From the NCBI RefSeq assembly GCF_900163965.1, contig NZ_FULE01000037.1, forward strand, positions 19,793 through 83,792: a DNA stretch of 64,000 bases. The letters run 5' to 3'. Made by a program: the position numbers and the translations under genes. Positions 9,027 to 16,216 of this stretch are shown here, piece after piece (the stretch's first letter is position 1; the number at the start of each line of letters is the position of its first letter). The notes beneath the pieces are model-generated. The model worked only from the letters and a program-made list of their open reading frames with translations, was not told the DNA's origin and did not search any database. This DNA comes from Vibrio ruber DSM 16370. Its GTDB lineage: Bacteria; Pseudomonadota; Gammaproteobacteria; Enterobacterales; Vibrionaceae.

Positions 9027-10130
9027 TCACTCAGTAACTATTCTTTTTCTTGGCATTTTATGAACACTAGAGAATATTACTTTCCCTTTATTTTCTAATG
9101 TCCAAAATTCAACAAACGCTTGAGTACCACCACCCTTGTATAATTTCCCGGCTTTAGAAACCTGTGGTGCCACTTCACCAAGATATAACGTTGTTCCTTT
9201 TTTCATAGAAACGGAGGTGTAATGAGTCATCTGGTTATACGCTCCTCGGCCAAAATTCTTTAAAGCCAACAATTGTCTTGCTGCATATCGTGACTGCGGA
9301 ATATTACCAATTGCCACATATGGACCTTGCGGATTAGAGCCCCCACCAGAAAACCGGTGCCCATCAACATCATCAAGAAGTTTTATTTTTACAGCTTTAT
9401 CACCAGTAAATCCTTGCCCTGAACGATCAACTTCTCCAATGATTTCATATGACCCATCAGGAAGGTTATTAAGATGTTTTGCCAATACAGGATCAATATC
9501 ACCTTTTGAAAGTCCACCACTCCCCGCACAATCCCCCACACACTGCGTCAACCCCAGCGGGTCAATCCAGCCCGTCGGATTTTTCACATACTGGTAGTTG
9601 TTTAAACCACCTGCAAGCCCAATCGGGTCGGGGGTGATAAAACGTCCGGTGCTCGGGCTATAGTAACGGTGACGGTTGTAATGTAAACCCGTTTCTGCAT
9701 CATAATACTGCCCCTGAAAACGCAGCGGGCTGACGATTTCTGCCTTGCGCTGGTAAGCCACATTGCCGTAACTGTGGTAATCCACCGACCATGCCACGGC
9801 ACCGGTGGCATCGGTGATTTCCAGTGGTGTGCCAATCTGGTCAAGGTGATAGAAATAAGGTGTGGCGTTGTCTGCCCCTTCACCGGTCACCAGTGCCAGC
9901 GGTTTAAAGCTGCCGTACTCGTACAGATAAGTCTGGTAGTGGTGCTCACCCGACTCTGCCAGCAGTTTATCCCCCTGCCACAGAAATTCAGTTTGCCGGG
10001 TTTGCCCGGTTTTGTCGGTAACCGCTTTATGAATCCGTCTGCCGAACGCATCATATCGGTATTCAGCGCTGCTGCCGTCGGGCTTTTCAACTTTGATAAG
10101 CCGGTGCTGACAGTCATAATCAAGATTGGT
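9027..10130 (-). pseudogene. Displaced rhs 3' fragment 1 with toxin tip, 5' end fused to a CRISPR array
   Basis: The frame is open from a TGA inside the first CRISPR repeat (10131-10133) to the stop at 9027 and has no proper start. Residues up to DPLGL match the core of the intact Rhs protein almost exactly. Homology breaks after GACAGTCATA (about 10118). The ~165-residue tip after DPLGLTQC is unlike the other three tips. Its LGEVAPQ...GGGTQAFVEFW stretch loosely resembles TNT/ADP-ribose-type NAD hydrolases, but I would not assign it. Such silent tips can be moved by recombination through the shared core into the intact gene. A GTG at 9890 could start a truncated product. Confidence 0.75.
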
Positions 10131-10704
10131 TCATCCCCGTGTGTACGGGGAACACCACATCAAACCCTCGAATAGCCCCGTCAGCCGCGGTTCATCCCCG
10201 TGTGTACGGGGAACACTCCCGTATGTTTTATTCGATGCCCCCTGACTTCGGTTCATCCCCGTGTGTACGGGGAACACTGGAAAGTACGGCGCTGAGAAGT
10301 TAGGAATTGCGGTTCATCCCCGTGTGTACGGGGAACACTGGAAAGTACGGCGCTGAGAAGTTAGGAATTGCGGTTCATCCCCGTGTGTACGGGGAACACG
10401 ATTTTTATCAGCGTGTTTCAAGCTGTTTTTGAGGTTCATCCCCGTGTGTACGGGGAACACGCCACACCACCACCCACGCGGGCAATCAATTCCGGTTCAT
10501 CCCCGTGTGTACGGGGAACACTACGTTACAGTTTGCTGCGGTGCAAATTTAATCGGTTCATCCCCGTGTGTACGGGGAACACATGGCTGATATCAGTCGT
10601 TTTGTTGATGTTCGCGGTTCATCCCCGTGTGTACGGGGAACACACCAAGCTGCCGAGATTGGCCGGACAACAACGCGGTTCATCCCCGTGTGTACGGGGA
10701 ACAC
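10128..10704 (-). CRISPR. CRISPR array 1, type I-E-like, 10 repeats, 9 spacers
   Basis: Ten identical 28-bp repeat cores begin at 10128, 10189, 10250, 10311, 10372, 10433, 10494, 10555, 10616 and 10677. The period is exactly 61 bp (29-bp repeat plus 32-bp spacer). On the minus strand the repeat reads GTGTTCCCCGTACACACGGG onward and ends GATGAACCG, clearly the type I-E repeat family. The array is read leftwards from the AT-rich leader at its right. Spacers 3 and 4 (10278-10310 and 10339-10371) are identical. The oldest repeat lacks the usual C before GGTTC and runs into rhs sequence. No cas genes are in the window. Confidence 0.97.
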
Positions 10705-10850
10705 TCCAAATATAGGTCATTGATCAATAAAAAGAAATTTCATCATTAACAATCTACCAACATTTTAAAGAACAAAAATCATCTTTCCAAAGTGCTACAA
10801 CTGGATTGAATTTTATCAATTTCAGACAATCATCGGCTGATTATTTTTAG
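10705..10850 (-). promoter_or_regulatory. CRISPR leader of array 1
   Basis: About 146 bp of AT-rich DNA directly next to the newest repeat. It differs at only a few positions from the leader of array 2 (13360-13505), mainly in the first 15 bp and two later bases. It should carry the array promoter and the spacer-integration signals. It ends where the repeated leader-RNA module begins (AACCCACACCC). Confidence 0.8.
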
Positions 10851-11164
10851 AACCCACACCCAAAATCTCATACTTTTTTCATACTTTTATTTTCCCAAAA
10901 ACAGATAACCTACCCTCTGCACTGGCAAAATCCGGTGCCGGGCGTAGGAACCCGCAACAACTCACAGCATATGGATTGCCAACATCATTTGGGTTTTCTA
11001 TTATGTACGGCCTCAGCACATCTGAATTATGGTGAGCTGGACAAGGCAGCCTTGGCTGGCCGTATCGTGAGTGCGGTATTCCTACACCTTGTTTCAGTTC
11101 GCCACTCAGAGCGTAGGAACTTTGTGTGGCGGTATTTCAAAATAACTCACGGAGTCTCTGCACT
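10851..11164 (+). ncRNA. Repeated structured leader RNA element, copy 2
   Basis: Same architecture as copy 1 with different specificity bases. A is at 10944-10950 and 11113-11119, with its complement at 11079-11085. X is ACTCAC at 10960-10965 and 11145-11150, with complement GTGAGT at 11067-11072. The pseudoknot arms are TTCGCCAC (11098-11105) and GTGGCGG (11126-11132). The A-to-G change in one arm is matched by T-to-C in the other relative to copies 1 and 3, a compensatory change. The second X is immediately before the GGAG ribosome site of the ORF. The promoter-side 90 bp are nearly invariant and contain a doubled CATACTTTT motif. Confidence 0.65.
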
Positions 11165-11362
11165 ATGTACGAAACCATCCCTTACAATCACGAGTTTGCC
11201 CAAAAAGCCCGCGAATATTTGCGTCAGTTAGAAGAAATATTCGAAGCCGAACAGCGGCACAACAGTCAAGAGCTACGCAACGTACTGCTGTATCTGAATA
11301 ATCTGATTACCACTCATTATGTGCGCTACCATCAAGAGATTGACGGGGAGGATTTGGTGTAG
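11165..11362 (+). CDS. Conserved 65-residue protein of the repeated module, copy 2
   Basis: Starts MYETIPYNHEFAQ and is identical in protein sequence to copy 3. The frame is open upstream of the ATG, but the start at 11165 is fixed by GGAG at 11151-11154 and by alignment with the other copies. It lies between the CRISPR leader/structured RNA on its left and rhs tip 2 on its right. Function unknown. Confidence 0.75.
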   Translation: MYETIPYNHEFAQKAREYLRQLEEIFEAEQRHNSQELRNVLLYLNNLITTHYVRYHQEIDGEDLV

Positions 11363-11384
11363 TTAATGGGTTTATTTGGATTTC

Positions 11385-11407
11385 GAGCCGCGGTTGTGGC
11401 TCGTTTT
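11385..11407 (+). terminator. Terminator after the 65-residue ORF, copy 2
   Basis: GAGCCGC (11385-11391) pairs with GTGGCTC (11396-11402) using one G-U pair, followed by GTTTT. The wobble change keeps the hairpin. Confidence 0.7.
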
Positions 11408-11441
11408 GAAATATAAGATGTAACTAGTCGGCTATGTCCCT

Positions 11442-11507
11442 ACCGGGACGAGGATCACCGTCAATATCACAGCGGACTGTATTGTGCTAGCCACCAACAT
11501 CAGTTGA
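11442..11507 (+). pseudogene. SymE-like toxin remnant, copy 2
   Basis: The frame reads TGTRITVNITADCIVLATNIS and stop, the C-terminal tail of a SymE-like protein. The conserved central LKGxWLxEAGF part present in copy 1 is deleted. It is a more decayed version of the 8536-8709 remnant. Confidence 0.5.
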
Positions 11508-11514
11508 TATGAAT

Positions 11515-11560
11515 GAAAACAGCCGGGGCTATTTTTATCCCGGCTGCTGTTTTTTTTGAG
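11515..11560. terminator. Probable bidirectional terminator, copy 2
   Basis: AACAGCCGGG pairs with CCCGGCTG-CTGTT and ends in eight T on the plus strand, flanked by A-rich sequence on the other side. It lies between the SymE remnant and the minus-strand immunity gene 2. Confidence 0.6.
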
Positions 11561-11604
11561 GTGGGGTGAGTTGGATTAGAGTCATTAAAGAGCTATAAAA
11601 ACCA

Positions 11605-11832
11605 TCATGAATATATACTAATAATATCCTGAATTGTTTTAATATCATCCGAAGAAAGTGTAACATCTTTAAAAATAGGCCAAATAATTCGCCCGGGGAT
11701 ACAACCATGTAATGAACTAATCGTTTTAATACCTATTATTTTATCTGTATCATTATCTATATAATTGTCTATCATATAGATAAGAACTTTTAGAGCATAT
11801 GCTTCATCATTCAGTCTTGAATTATCTATCAT
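11605..11832 (-). CDS. Putative immunity protein for displaced rhs tip 2
   Basis: A 75-residue acidic protein (MIDNSRLNDEAYALKVLIY...). The frame is open further upstream inside the toxin gene. I set the start at the ATG at 11832 because GGAGAAATAAG, from the last codons of the tip, lies just before it and the tip ends at 11834. This tight toxin-immunity spacing is typical of rhs modules. Family not recognised. Confidence 0.65.
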   Translation of the reverse strand: MIDNSRLNDEAYALKVLIYMIDNYIDNDTDKIIGIKTISSLHGCIPGRIIWPIFKDVTLSSDDIKTIQDIISIYS

Positions 11833-11833
11833 C

Positions 11834-12904
11834 TTATTTCTCCGGGATAATGTCCACTTTGTCATAAGTAACCAGTCGTCTATCTGCATGCAACTGGACA
11901 GCACCACCATCACCATATATTCTGTACGCTTCAGCGAAGGGTTCAAGCTTGCCACTAGCTGGATTATCTCCCCCCCAAAATGGGACTCGCACTTTTGGTA
12001 CACCATCTTCATATAACTGTAATGTATCAAAGGTACCTCGAATTCTAGCATCAGACCAAGACCCAGGACCATTTACATCAGGTCCTACTTTAGGACCCTT
12101 GATTTGGAAAGCATCTAATGCATCTTCTGCTGTATCAAATTTCTCAAATCCAAAATATGTAGGGTTGCCAGTTTTAGTCTCTAACATTTTGTTTCCCCAC
12201 TCAAAGATACTTCCGTCATCGTTATATAATCGTTCATATCTATAAGCTGTAGATGGCAACGTAGAAGACGGCCCTGATGGCCCTACATAGAAGTCTGGTT
12301 TAGAAGAGGAAGTATTACCACCCGGACAACTCCCCACACACTGCGTCAACCCCAGCGGGTCAATCCACCCCGTTGGATTTTTTACATACTGGTAGTTGTT
12401 TAAACCACCTGCCAAACCTATCGGGTCGGGGGTGATAAAGCGTCCGGTGCTCGGGCTATAGTAACGGTGACGGTTGTAATGTAAACCCGTTTCTGCATCA
12501 TAATACTGCCCCTGAAAACGCAGCGGGCTGACGATTTCTGCCTTGCGCTGGTAAGCCACATTGCCGTAACTGTGGTAATCCACCGACCATGCCACGGCAC
12601 CGGTGGCATCGGTGATTTCCAGTGGTGTGCCAATCTGGTCAAGATGATAGAAATAAGGTGTGGCGTTGTCTGCCCCTTCACCGGTCACCAGTGCCAGCGG
12701 TTTAAAGCTGCCGTACTCGTACAGATAGGTCTGGTAGTGGTGCTCACCCAACCGGCCCAGCTCATCATACTGAAAATGACTGGTCAACGCGCCCTGCGTG
12801 CGGCGGGTTTCCAGACCGCTCACCTGATATTGGTGTTGCGTCAGACAATGCCCGTTCAGGCTGACCTGCTGCAGCCGCCCGTGCTGAAATTGATAATCAA
12901 GATT
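11834..12904 (-). pseudogene. Displaced rhs 3' fragment 2 with toxin tip, internal deletion, 5' end fused to CRISPR array 2
   Basis: The frame runs from the edge of CRISPR repeat 1 (12905) to 11834 without a normal start (GTG at 12823 is possible). Core homology starts at [15 protein letters not shown] and jumps, in frame, from QYDELGRL to GEHHYQTYL. About 500 bp of core are missing between two GGTGCTCAC direct repeats. After DPLGLTQC the tip contains FYVGPSGPSSTLPSTAYRY, an FGFEKFDTAEDALDAFQI stretch and SWSDARIRGTFDTLQ. This is a tip found at the C-terminus of other bacterial polymorphic toxins, but I cannot give it an activity. It is a silent donor cassette with intact toxin and immunity. 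Confidence 0.75.
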
Positions 12905-13359
12905 GGTTCATCCCCGTGTGTACGGGGAACACTAGCAGCAAGACGCCAATAAAATAACCATTGGCGGTTCATCCCCGTGTGTACGGGGAACACCATAAGC
13001 AAATCAAAGTGGATCATGGCGGCTTCGGTTCATCCCCGTGTGTACGGGGAACACTCTGTCATTTACGCACCGGTGAATTCGCCAGACGGTTCATCCCCGT
13101 GTGTACGGGGAACACTACATCCCATCTCATCACAGACCCCCGCCTAACGGTTCATCCCCGTGTGTACGGGGAACACGCTCTCAAGTTGATCATGATGGGG
13201 TAGTCACTCGGTTCATCCCCGTGTGTACGGGGAACACACATGGCAAAGTGGTAACCACTTGCGGTTTAACGGTTCATCCCCGTGTGTACGGGGAACACTA
13301 CATCATACAGGTGCTCTCCCGTCGCCCATGCGGTTCATCCCCGTGTGTACGGGGAACAC
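12905..13359 (-). CRISPR. CRISPR array 2, type I-E-like, 8 repeats, 7 spacers
   Basis: Eight identical repeats, the same as in array 1, begin at 12905, 12966, 13027, 13088, 13149, 13210, 13271 and 13332 with an exact 61-bp period. The leader is on the right. None of its seven spacers matches a spacer of array 1 by eye, and none obviously matches other sequence in this window. Its oldest repeat follows ATAATCAAGATT, the same 12 bases that precede array 1. Here ATAATCAA is native rhs core sequence (compare about 18266-18273 in the intact gene). Confidence 0.97.
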
Positions 13360-13505
13360 TCCAAATATAGATTATTGAACAATAAAAAGAAATTTCATCA
13401 TTAACAATCTACCAACATTTTAAAGAACAAAAATCATCTTTCCAAAGTGCTGCAACTGGATTGAATTTTATCAATTTCAGATAATCATCGGCTGATTATT
13501 TTTAG
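13360..13505 (-). promoter_or_regulatory. CRISPR leader of array 2
   Basis: AT-rich leader almost identical to 10705-10850, next to the newest repeat and ending where the repeated leader-RNA module starts at 13506. Two arrays with the same leader and repeat but unrelated spacers point to array duplication followed by independent spacer turnover. Confidence 0.8.
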
Positions 13506-13822
13506 AACCCACACCCAAAATCTCATACTTTTTTCATACTTTTATTTTCCGAAAAACAGATAACCTACCCTCTGCACTGGCAAAATCCGGTGCCGGGCGT
13601 AGGAACCCGCTCACAAGACTCCAAGTATTATAGGTTGCTAACTTTTAGTTGGTTTTTTACTATATGCGGCCTCAGCACATCTGAATTATGGTGAGCTGGG
13701 CAAGGCAGCCTTGGCTGACCGTGTCTTGGAGAGCGGTATTCCTACACCTTGTTCCAGTTCACCACCCGAGTGTAGGAACTCTTGTGGTGAGTTTATTTTC
13801 ATCATTCTCCAAGGAATCAACT
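13506..13822 (+). ncRNA. Repeated structured leader RNA element, copy 3
   Basis: A is at 13599-13605 and 13772-13778, with its complement at 13739-13745; the 3' pair extends to nine base pairs here. X is CTCCAAG at 13619-13625 and 13807-13813, with its complement CTTGGAG at 13725-13731. CCGC next to the first A can pair with GCGG between X' and A', so the 5' conformer is a composite stem of about 18 bp. The pseudoknot arms are TTCACCAC (13758-13765) and GTGGTGA (13784-13790). The second X runs into AAGGA, the ribosome site of the ORF. Interior hairpins (CTAACT with AGTTGG; CAGCC with GGCTG) are kept. Confidence 0.65.
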
Positions 13823-14020
13823 ATGTACGAAACCATTCCTTATAATCACGAGTTCGCCCAAAAAGCCCGTGAATATTTGCGTCAGTTAGAAGAAATATTC
13901 GAAGCCGAACAGCGGCACAACAGTCAAGAACTACGCAACGTACTGCTGTATCTGAATAATCTGATTACCACTCATTATGTGCGCTACCATCAAGAGATTG
14001 ACGGGGAGGATTTGGTGTAG
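13823..14020 (+). CDS. Conserved 65-residue protein of the repeated module, copy 3
   Basis: Same protein as copy 2 (MYETIPYNHEF...IDGEDLV) encoded by a detectably different DNA sequence with silent changes. AAGGA seven bases upstream sets the start. It is followed by the conserved terminator hairpin. No recognised domain; helical, acidic, cytoplasmic. Confidence 0.75.
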   Translation: MYETIPYNHEFAQKAREYLRQLEEIFEAEQRHNSQELRNVLLYLNNLITTHYVRYHQEIDGEDLV

Positions 14021-14046
14021 TTAATTGGTTTGTTTATTTGGATTTC

Positions 14047-14069
14047 GAGCCGCAATTGCGGCTCGTTTT
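14047..14069 (+). terminator. Terminator after the 65-residue ORF, copy 3
   Basis: GAGCCGC (14047-14053) pairs with GCGGCTC (14058-14064) around AATT, followed by GTTTT. Confidence 0.75.
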
Positions 14070-14079
14070 GGAATATAAG

Positions 14080-14178
14080 GTGTAACTCGTCAGCTACAGC
14101 TACATCACTCGATCAGAGCGAAGACTACCGTCAACATCTGAGGCTGTATTATGCTCATCCCCGACATCAGTTGATATG
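14080..14178 (+). pseudogene. Heavily decayed SymE-like remnant, copy 3
   Basis: Only scattered matches to copies 1 and 2 remain (TGTAACTCGTC, ACCGTCAACATC, CTGTATTATGCTC, GACATCAGTTGATATG) and the frame is broken. It is identified only by its place in the module. Confidence 0.35.
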
Positions 14179-14184
14179 AAATAA

Positions 14185-14219
14185 AACAGCCGGGGCTATT
14201 TTTGCCCCGGCTGTTTTTT
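14185..14219. terminator. Strong bidirectional terminator, copy 3
   Basis: AACAGCCGGGGC pairs with GCCCCGGCTGTT around TATTTTT and is followed by TTTT on the plus strand and TTTTAT on the minus strand. It ends the plus-strand module and the minus-strand orphan immunity gene. Confidence 0.75.
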
Positions 14220-14265
14220 AAGGAGATACAAATGTGTCAACCGAGTTTGAATCCCTGTTAATCCA

Positions 14266-14478
14266 TCAACCAAAATGAAAGAAAATTTCTTTAATCAATC
14301 GACCATCCAGTTCATTATCGACTTTCACAGAATCTTTTTTCATCTCATGTAATATATACTTCGCAATAGGATTTTTACTATTTTTAACTTCGTTGATAAG
14401 ATGATTTTTCCTATTTTCATCGAAGTAGTACTTATCCAATAGATATATTATGTTTTTATCCAACTCTTGTTTATCCAT
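14266..14478 (-). CDS. Orphan immunity-like small protein
   Basis: This 70-residue charged protein (MDKQELDKNIIYLLDKYYF...) starts three bases after the stop of a toxin-tip remnant (14482-14622). That is the arrangement of an immunity gene behind an rhs tip whose toxin part has been cut down. It is AT-rich like the other immunity genes here. It could still protect against kin that carry the complete toxin. Family not recognised. Confidence 0.55.
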   Translation of the reverse strand: MDKQELDKNIIYLLDKYYFDENRKNHLINEVKNSKNPIAKYILHEMKKDSVKVDNELDGRLIKEIFFHFG

Positions 14479-14481
14479 AAA

Positions 14482-14622
14482 TTATTCTTCTATAACTTTC
14501 ACTGTTCCAAACTTGATCATAGGCTTATTTGACATATCAAGTGGAATTTCTTGGGGATAGTTACTGAAAACTAAATAAGTTATATCCCGGCAGATGCTGG
14601 GATATTTATATGCATATGTTAA
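14482..14622 (-). pseudogene. C-terminal remnant of an rhs toxin tip
   Basis: Directly after the stop codon of immunity gene 3 the frame continues LTYAYKYPSICRDITYLVFS and ends FGTVKVIEE-stop, with no start and no core. It looks like the last ~46 residues of a further toxin tip, left behind when tip 3 was inserted upstream of it. The immunity-like ORF at 14478 follows immediately. Confidence 0.55.
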
Positions 14623-15057
14623 TTATTTCCCATCCCAAAACCAAACTTCGATTTTTTTAGGATCTACATTAATAATTTCAGTATTATAGGACACATTTTT
14701 TAATTCACTACCATCCATGAACCTTGGATATTCAACATTATTAATGAATTTATTATAATCCAACTTACCACAACAAGGACATGGAGGAATAGATAATAAA
14801 AATCTACTTATCTTGTCCCTGCAATATTTTCTGTAGCTCTCACCAGATGAAGGAATATTAGCGGGCAAATTTTCAGACAATATAAAATTCAGTCTTCCAT
14901 TTACCCAAACAATAGTATGACAATGTTTACATTGCGCACCGACAGAGCAGCTATCATGACATAAGAAAAAGTTGAGCCCATGCCTTTCCATACCTTTAAT
15001 TTTGACAGGCTGAATTTCTAATTCATACGCACTTTTTAAAACTAGCTTACTCATCAT
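14623..15057 (-). CDS. Putative immunity protein for displaced rhs tip 3 (RES-type), zinc-ribbon-like
   Basis: This 144-residue protein overlaps the stop codon of the RES-type tip (ATGATGA junction at 15052-15057), so the two are translationally coupled. It has two cysteine clusters, CSVGAQCKHC near residue 38 and CPCCGKL near 93, that could bind a zinc ion. No signal or membrane segment is visible. The neighbour relation makes it the likely cognate immunity protein. The cysteine pattern is unusual for such proteins and I do not know the family. Confidence 0.6.
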   Translation of the reverse strand: MMSKLVLKSAYELEIQPVKIKGMERHGLNFFLCHDSCSVGAQCKHCHTIVWVNGRLNFILSENLPANIPSSGESYRKYCRDKISRFLLSIPPCPCCGKLDYNKFINNVEYPRFMDGSELKNVSYNTEIINVDPKKIEVWFWDGK

Positions 15058-16103
15058 TTAATCCTTTTATCAAAAATAAGCTTAACATTACTAGCATCAT
15101 ACTTTCCACCAAATAAAACAATAGCTTTATTATTGCCAACAGTTTTTCGTGTACTTGAATATAAAATACCGTTATACCCGGTATCATATGCTTGATTCGC
15201 TATTTGGTTTGTATATCCATAAATAGCATCCGCTTGTATTTGATTATCAACTGTAGACATTAACATTTTTGGATCTATATTCATTTTTTTTAGGATATTT
15301 GAATCAGTTAAATCCAATACATTATCAATTTTAACATCGGCTAAATATAAAGATTTACCTGTAATATTTTTACGAACTTCATTATATGAAGTAGCAACAT
15401 TTTCTCCTAAATAAACATCACCACCAGTGTTACGATATGCGGGATCTGAAAATCTATACTTAGCAGTAGGATTTGTACTTAATGCCGGAAAATTGGGATC
15501 ATAGATCTTACGCCCATCCATCTGAACAGTGACGCCATGTCCAGCGACAACATTTGGAGCATTACCACCATTTGTACCATTAGGATCATTAGCACCCGGA
15601 CAATCCCCCACACACTGACTCAACCCCAGCGGGTCAATCCACCCCGTCGGATTTTTCACATACTGGTAGTTGTTTAAACCACCTGCAAGCCCTATCGGGT
15701 CGGGGGTGATAAAGCGTCCGGTGCTCGGGCTATAGTAACGGTGACGGTTGTAATGTAAACCCGTTTCTGCATCATAATACTGCCCCTGAAAACGCAGCGG
15801 GCTGACGATTTCTGCCTTGCGCTGATAAGCCACATTGCCGTAACTGTGGTAATCCACCGACCATGCCACGGCACCGGTGGCATCGGTAATTTCCAGCGGC
15901 GTGCCAATCTGGTCAAGGTGATAGAAATAAGGTGTGGCGTTGTCTGCTCCTTCACCGGTCACCAGTGCCAGTGGTTTAAAGCTGCCGTACTCGTACAGAT
16001 AGGTCTGGTAGTGATGCTCACCCGACTCTGCCAGCAGTTTATCCCCCTGCCACAGAAATTCAGTTTGCCGGGTCTGCCCGATTTTGTCGGTAATCGATTT
16101 ATA
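15054..16103 (-). pseudogene. Displaced rhs 3' fragment 3 with RES-domain toxin tip
   Basis: Core homology begins near 16103 ([19 protein letters not shown]) and continues to DPLGLSQC; there is no proper start (GTG at 15962 possible). The ~185-residue tip is a RES-type domain: an AKYRFSDPAYRNTGGDVYLG segment, TSYNEVRKN, LDLTDSN, and a final GYNGILYSS...NNKAIVLFG. RES toxins degrade NAD+. Arg (YRF), Glu (NEVR) and the late Ser/Asn positions of the family are present, so the tip looks catalytically complete. It is a silent cassette until recombined onto an intact rhs. The immunity gene overlaps its stop. Confidence 0.75.
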
Positions 16104-16216
16104 AAGGAGTCAGATCCAGTTTCCGTTCAAACATCCACTTTGGCGACCAACTCGATAACTACATGGGTCACATCGATAAAATCTTATCGCTGGATACGAC
16201 ACATATAAAATCCCTT
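16104..16216. other. Unidentified junction segment between rhs fragment 3 and immunity gene 4
   Basis: This 113-bp piece is not rhs core. On the plus strand one frame is open (FRSNIHFGDQLDNYMGHIDK, ending [14 protein letters not shown] at about 16240) without a start. It may be a scrap of an unrelated gene brought in with the cassette. I cannot name it. Confidence 0.3.

Noticed and set aside
9027..9540. Tip 1 as a TNT NAD-glycohydrolase
   Set aside because: Only a loose GxVAPQ...GGGTQ resemblance; key residues could not be aligned with confidence, so no activity is assigned.
10368..13370. Open frames of 80-115 codons on the plus strand across both CRISPR arrays with repeated VHPRVYGEH and SSPCVRGT peptides
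   Set aside because: They are translations of the regular repeats; the 61-bp period cycles through the frames. No ribosome site and no independent support.
16104..16216. Segment beside rhs fragment 3 as an IS remnant
   Set aside because: No terminal repeats and no transposase-like peptide could be read; left as unidentified.
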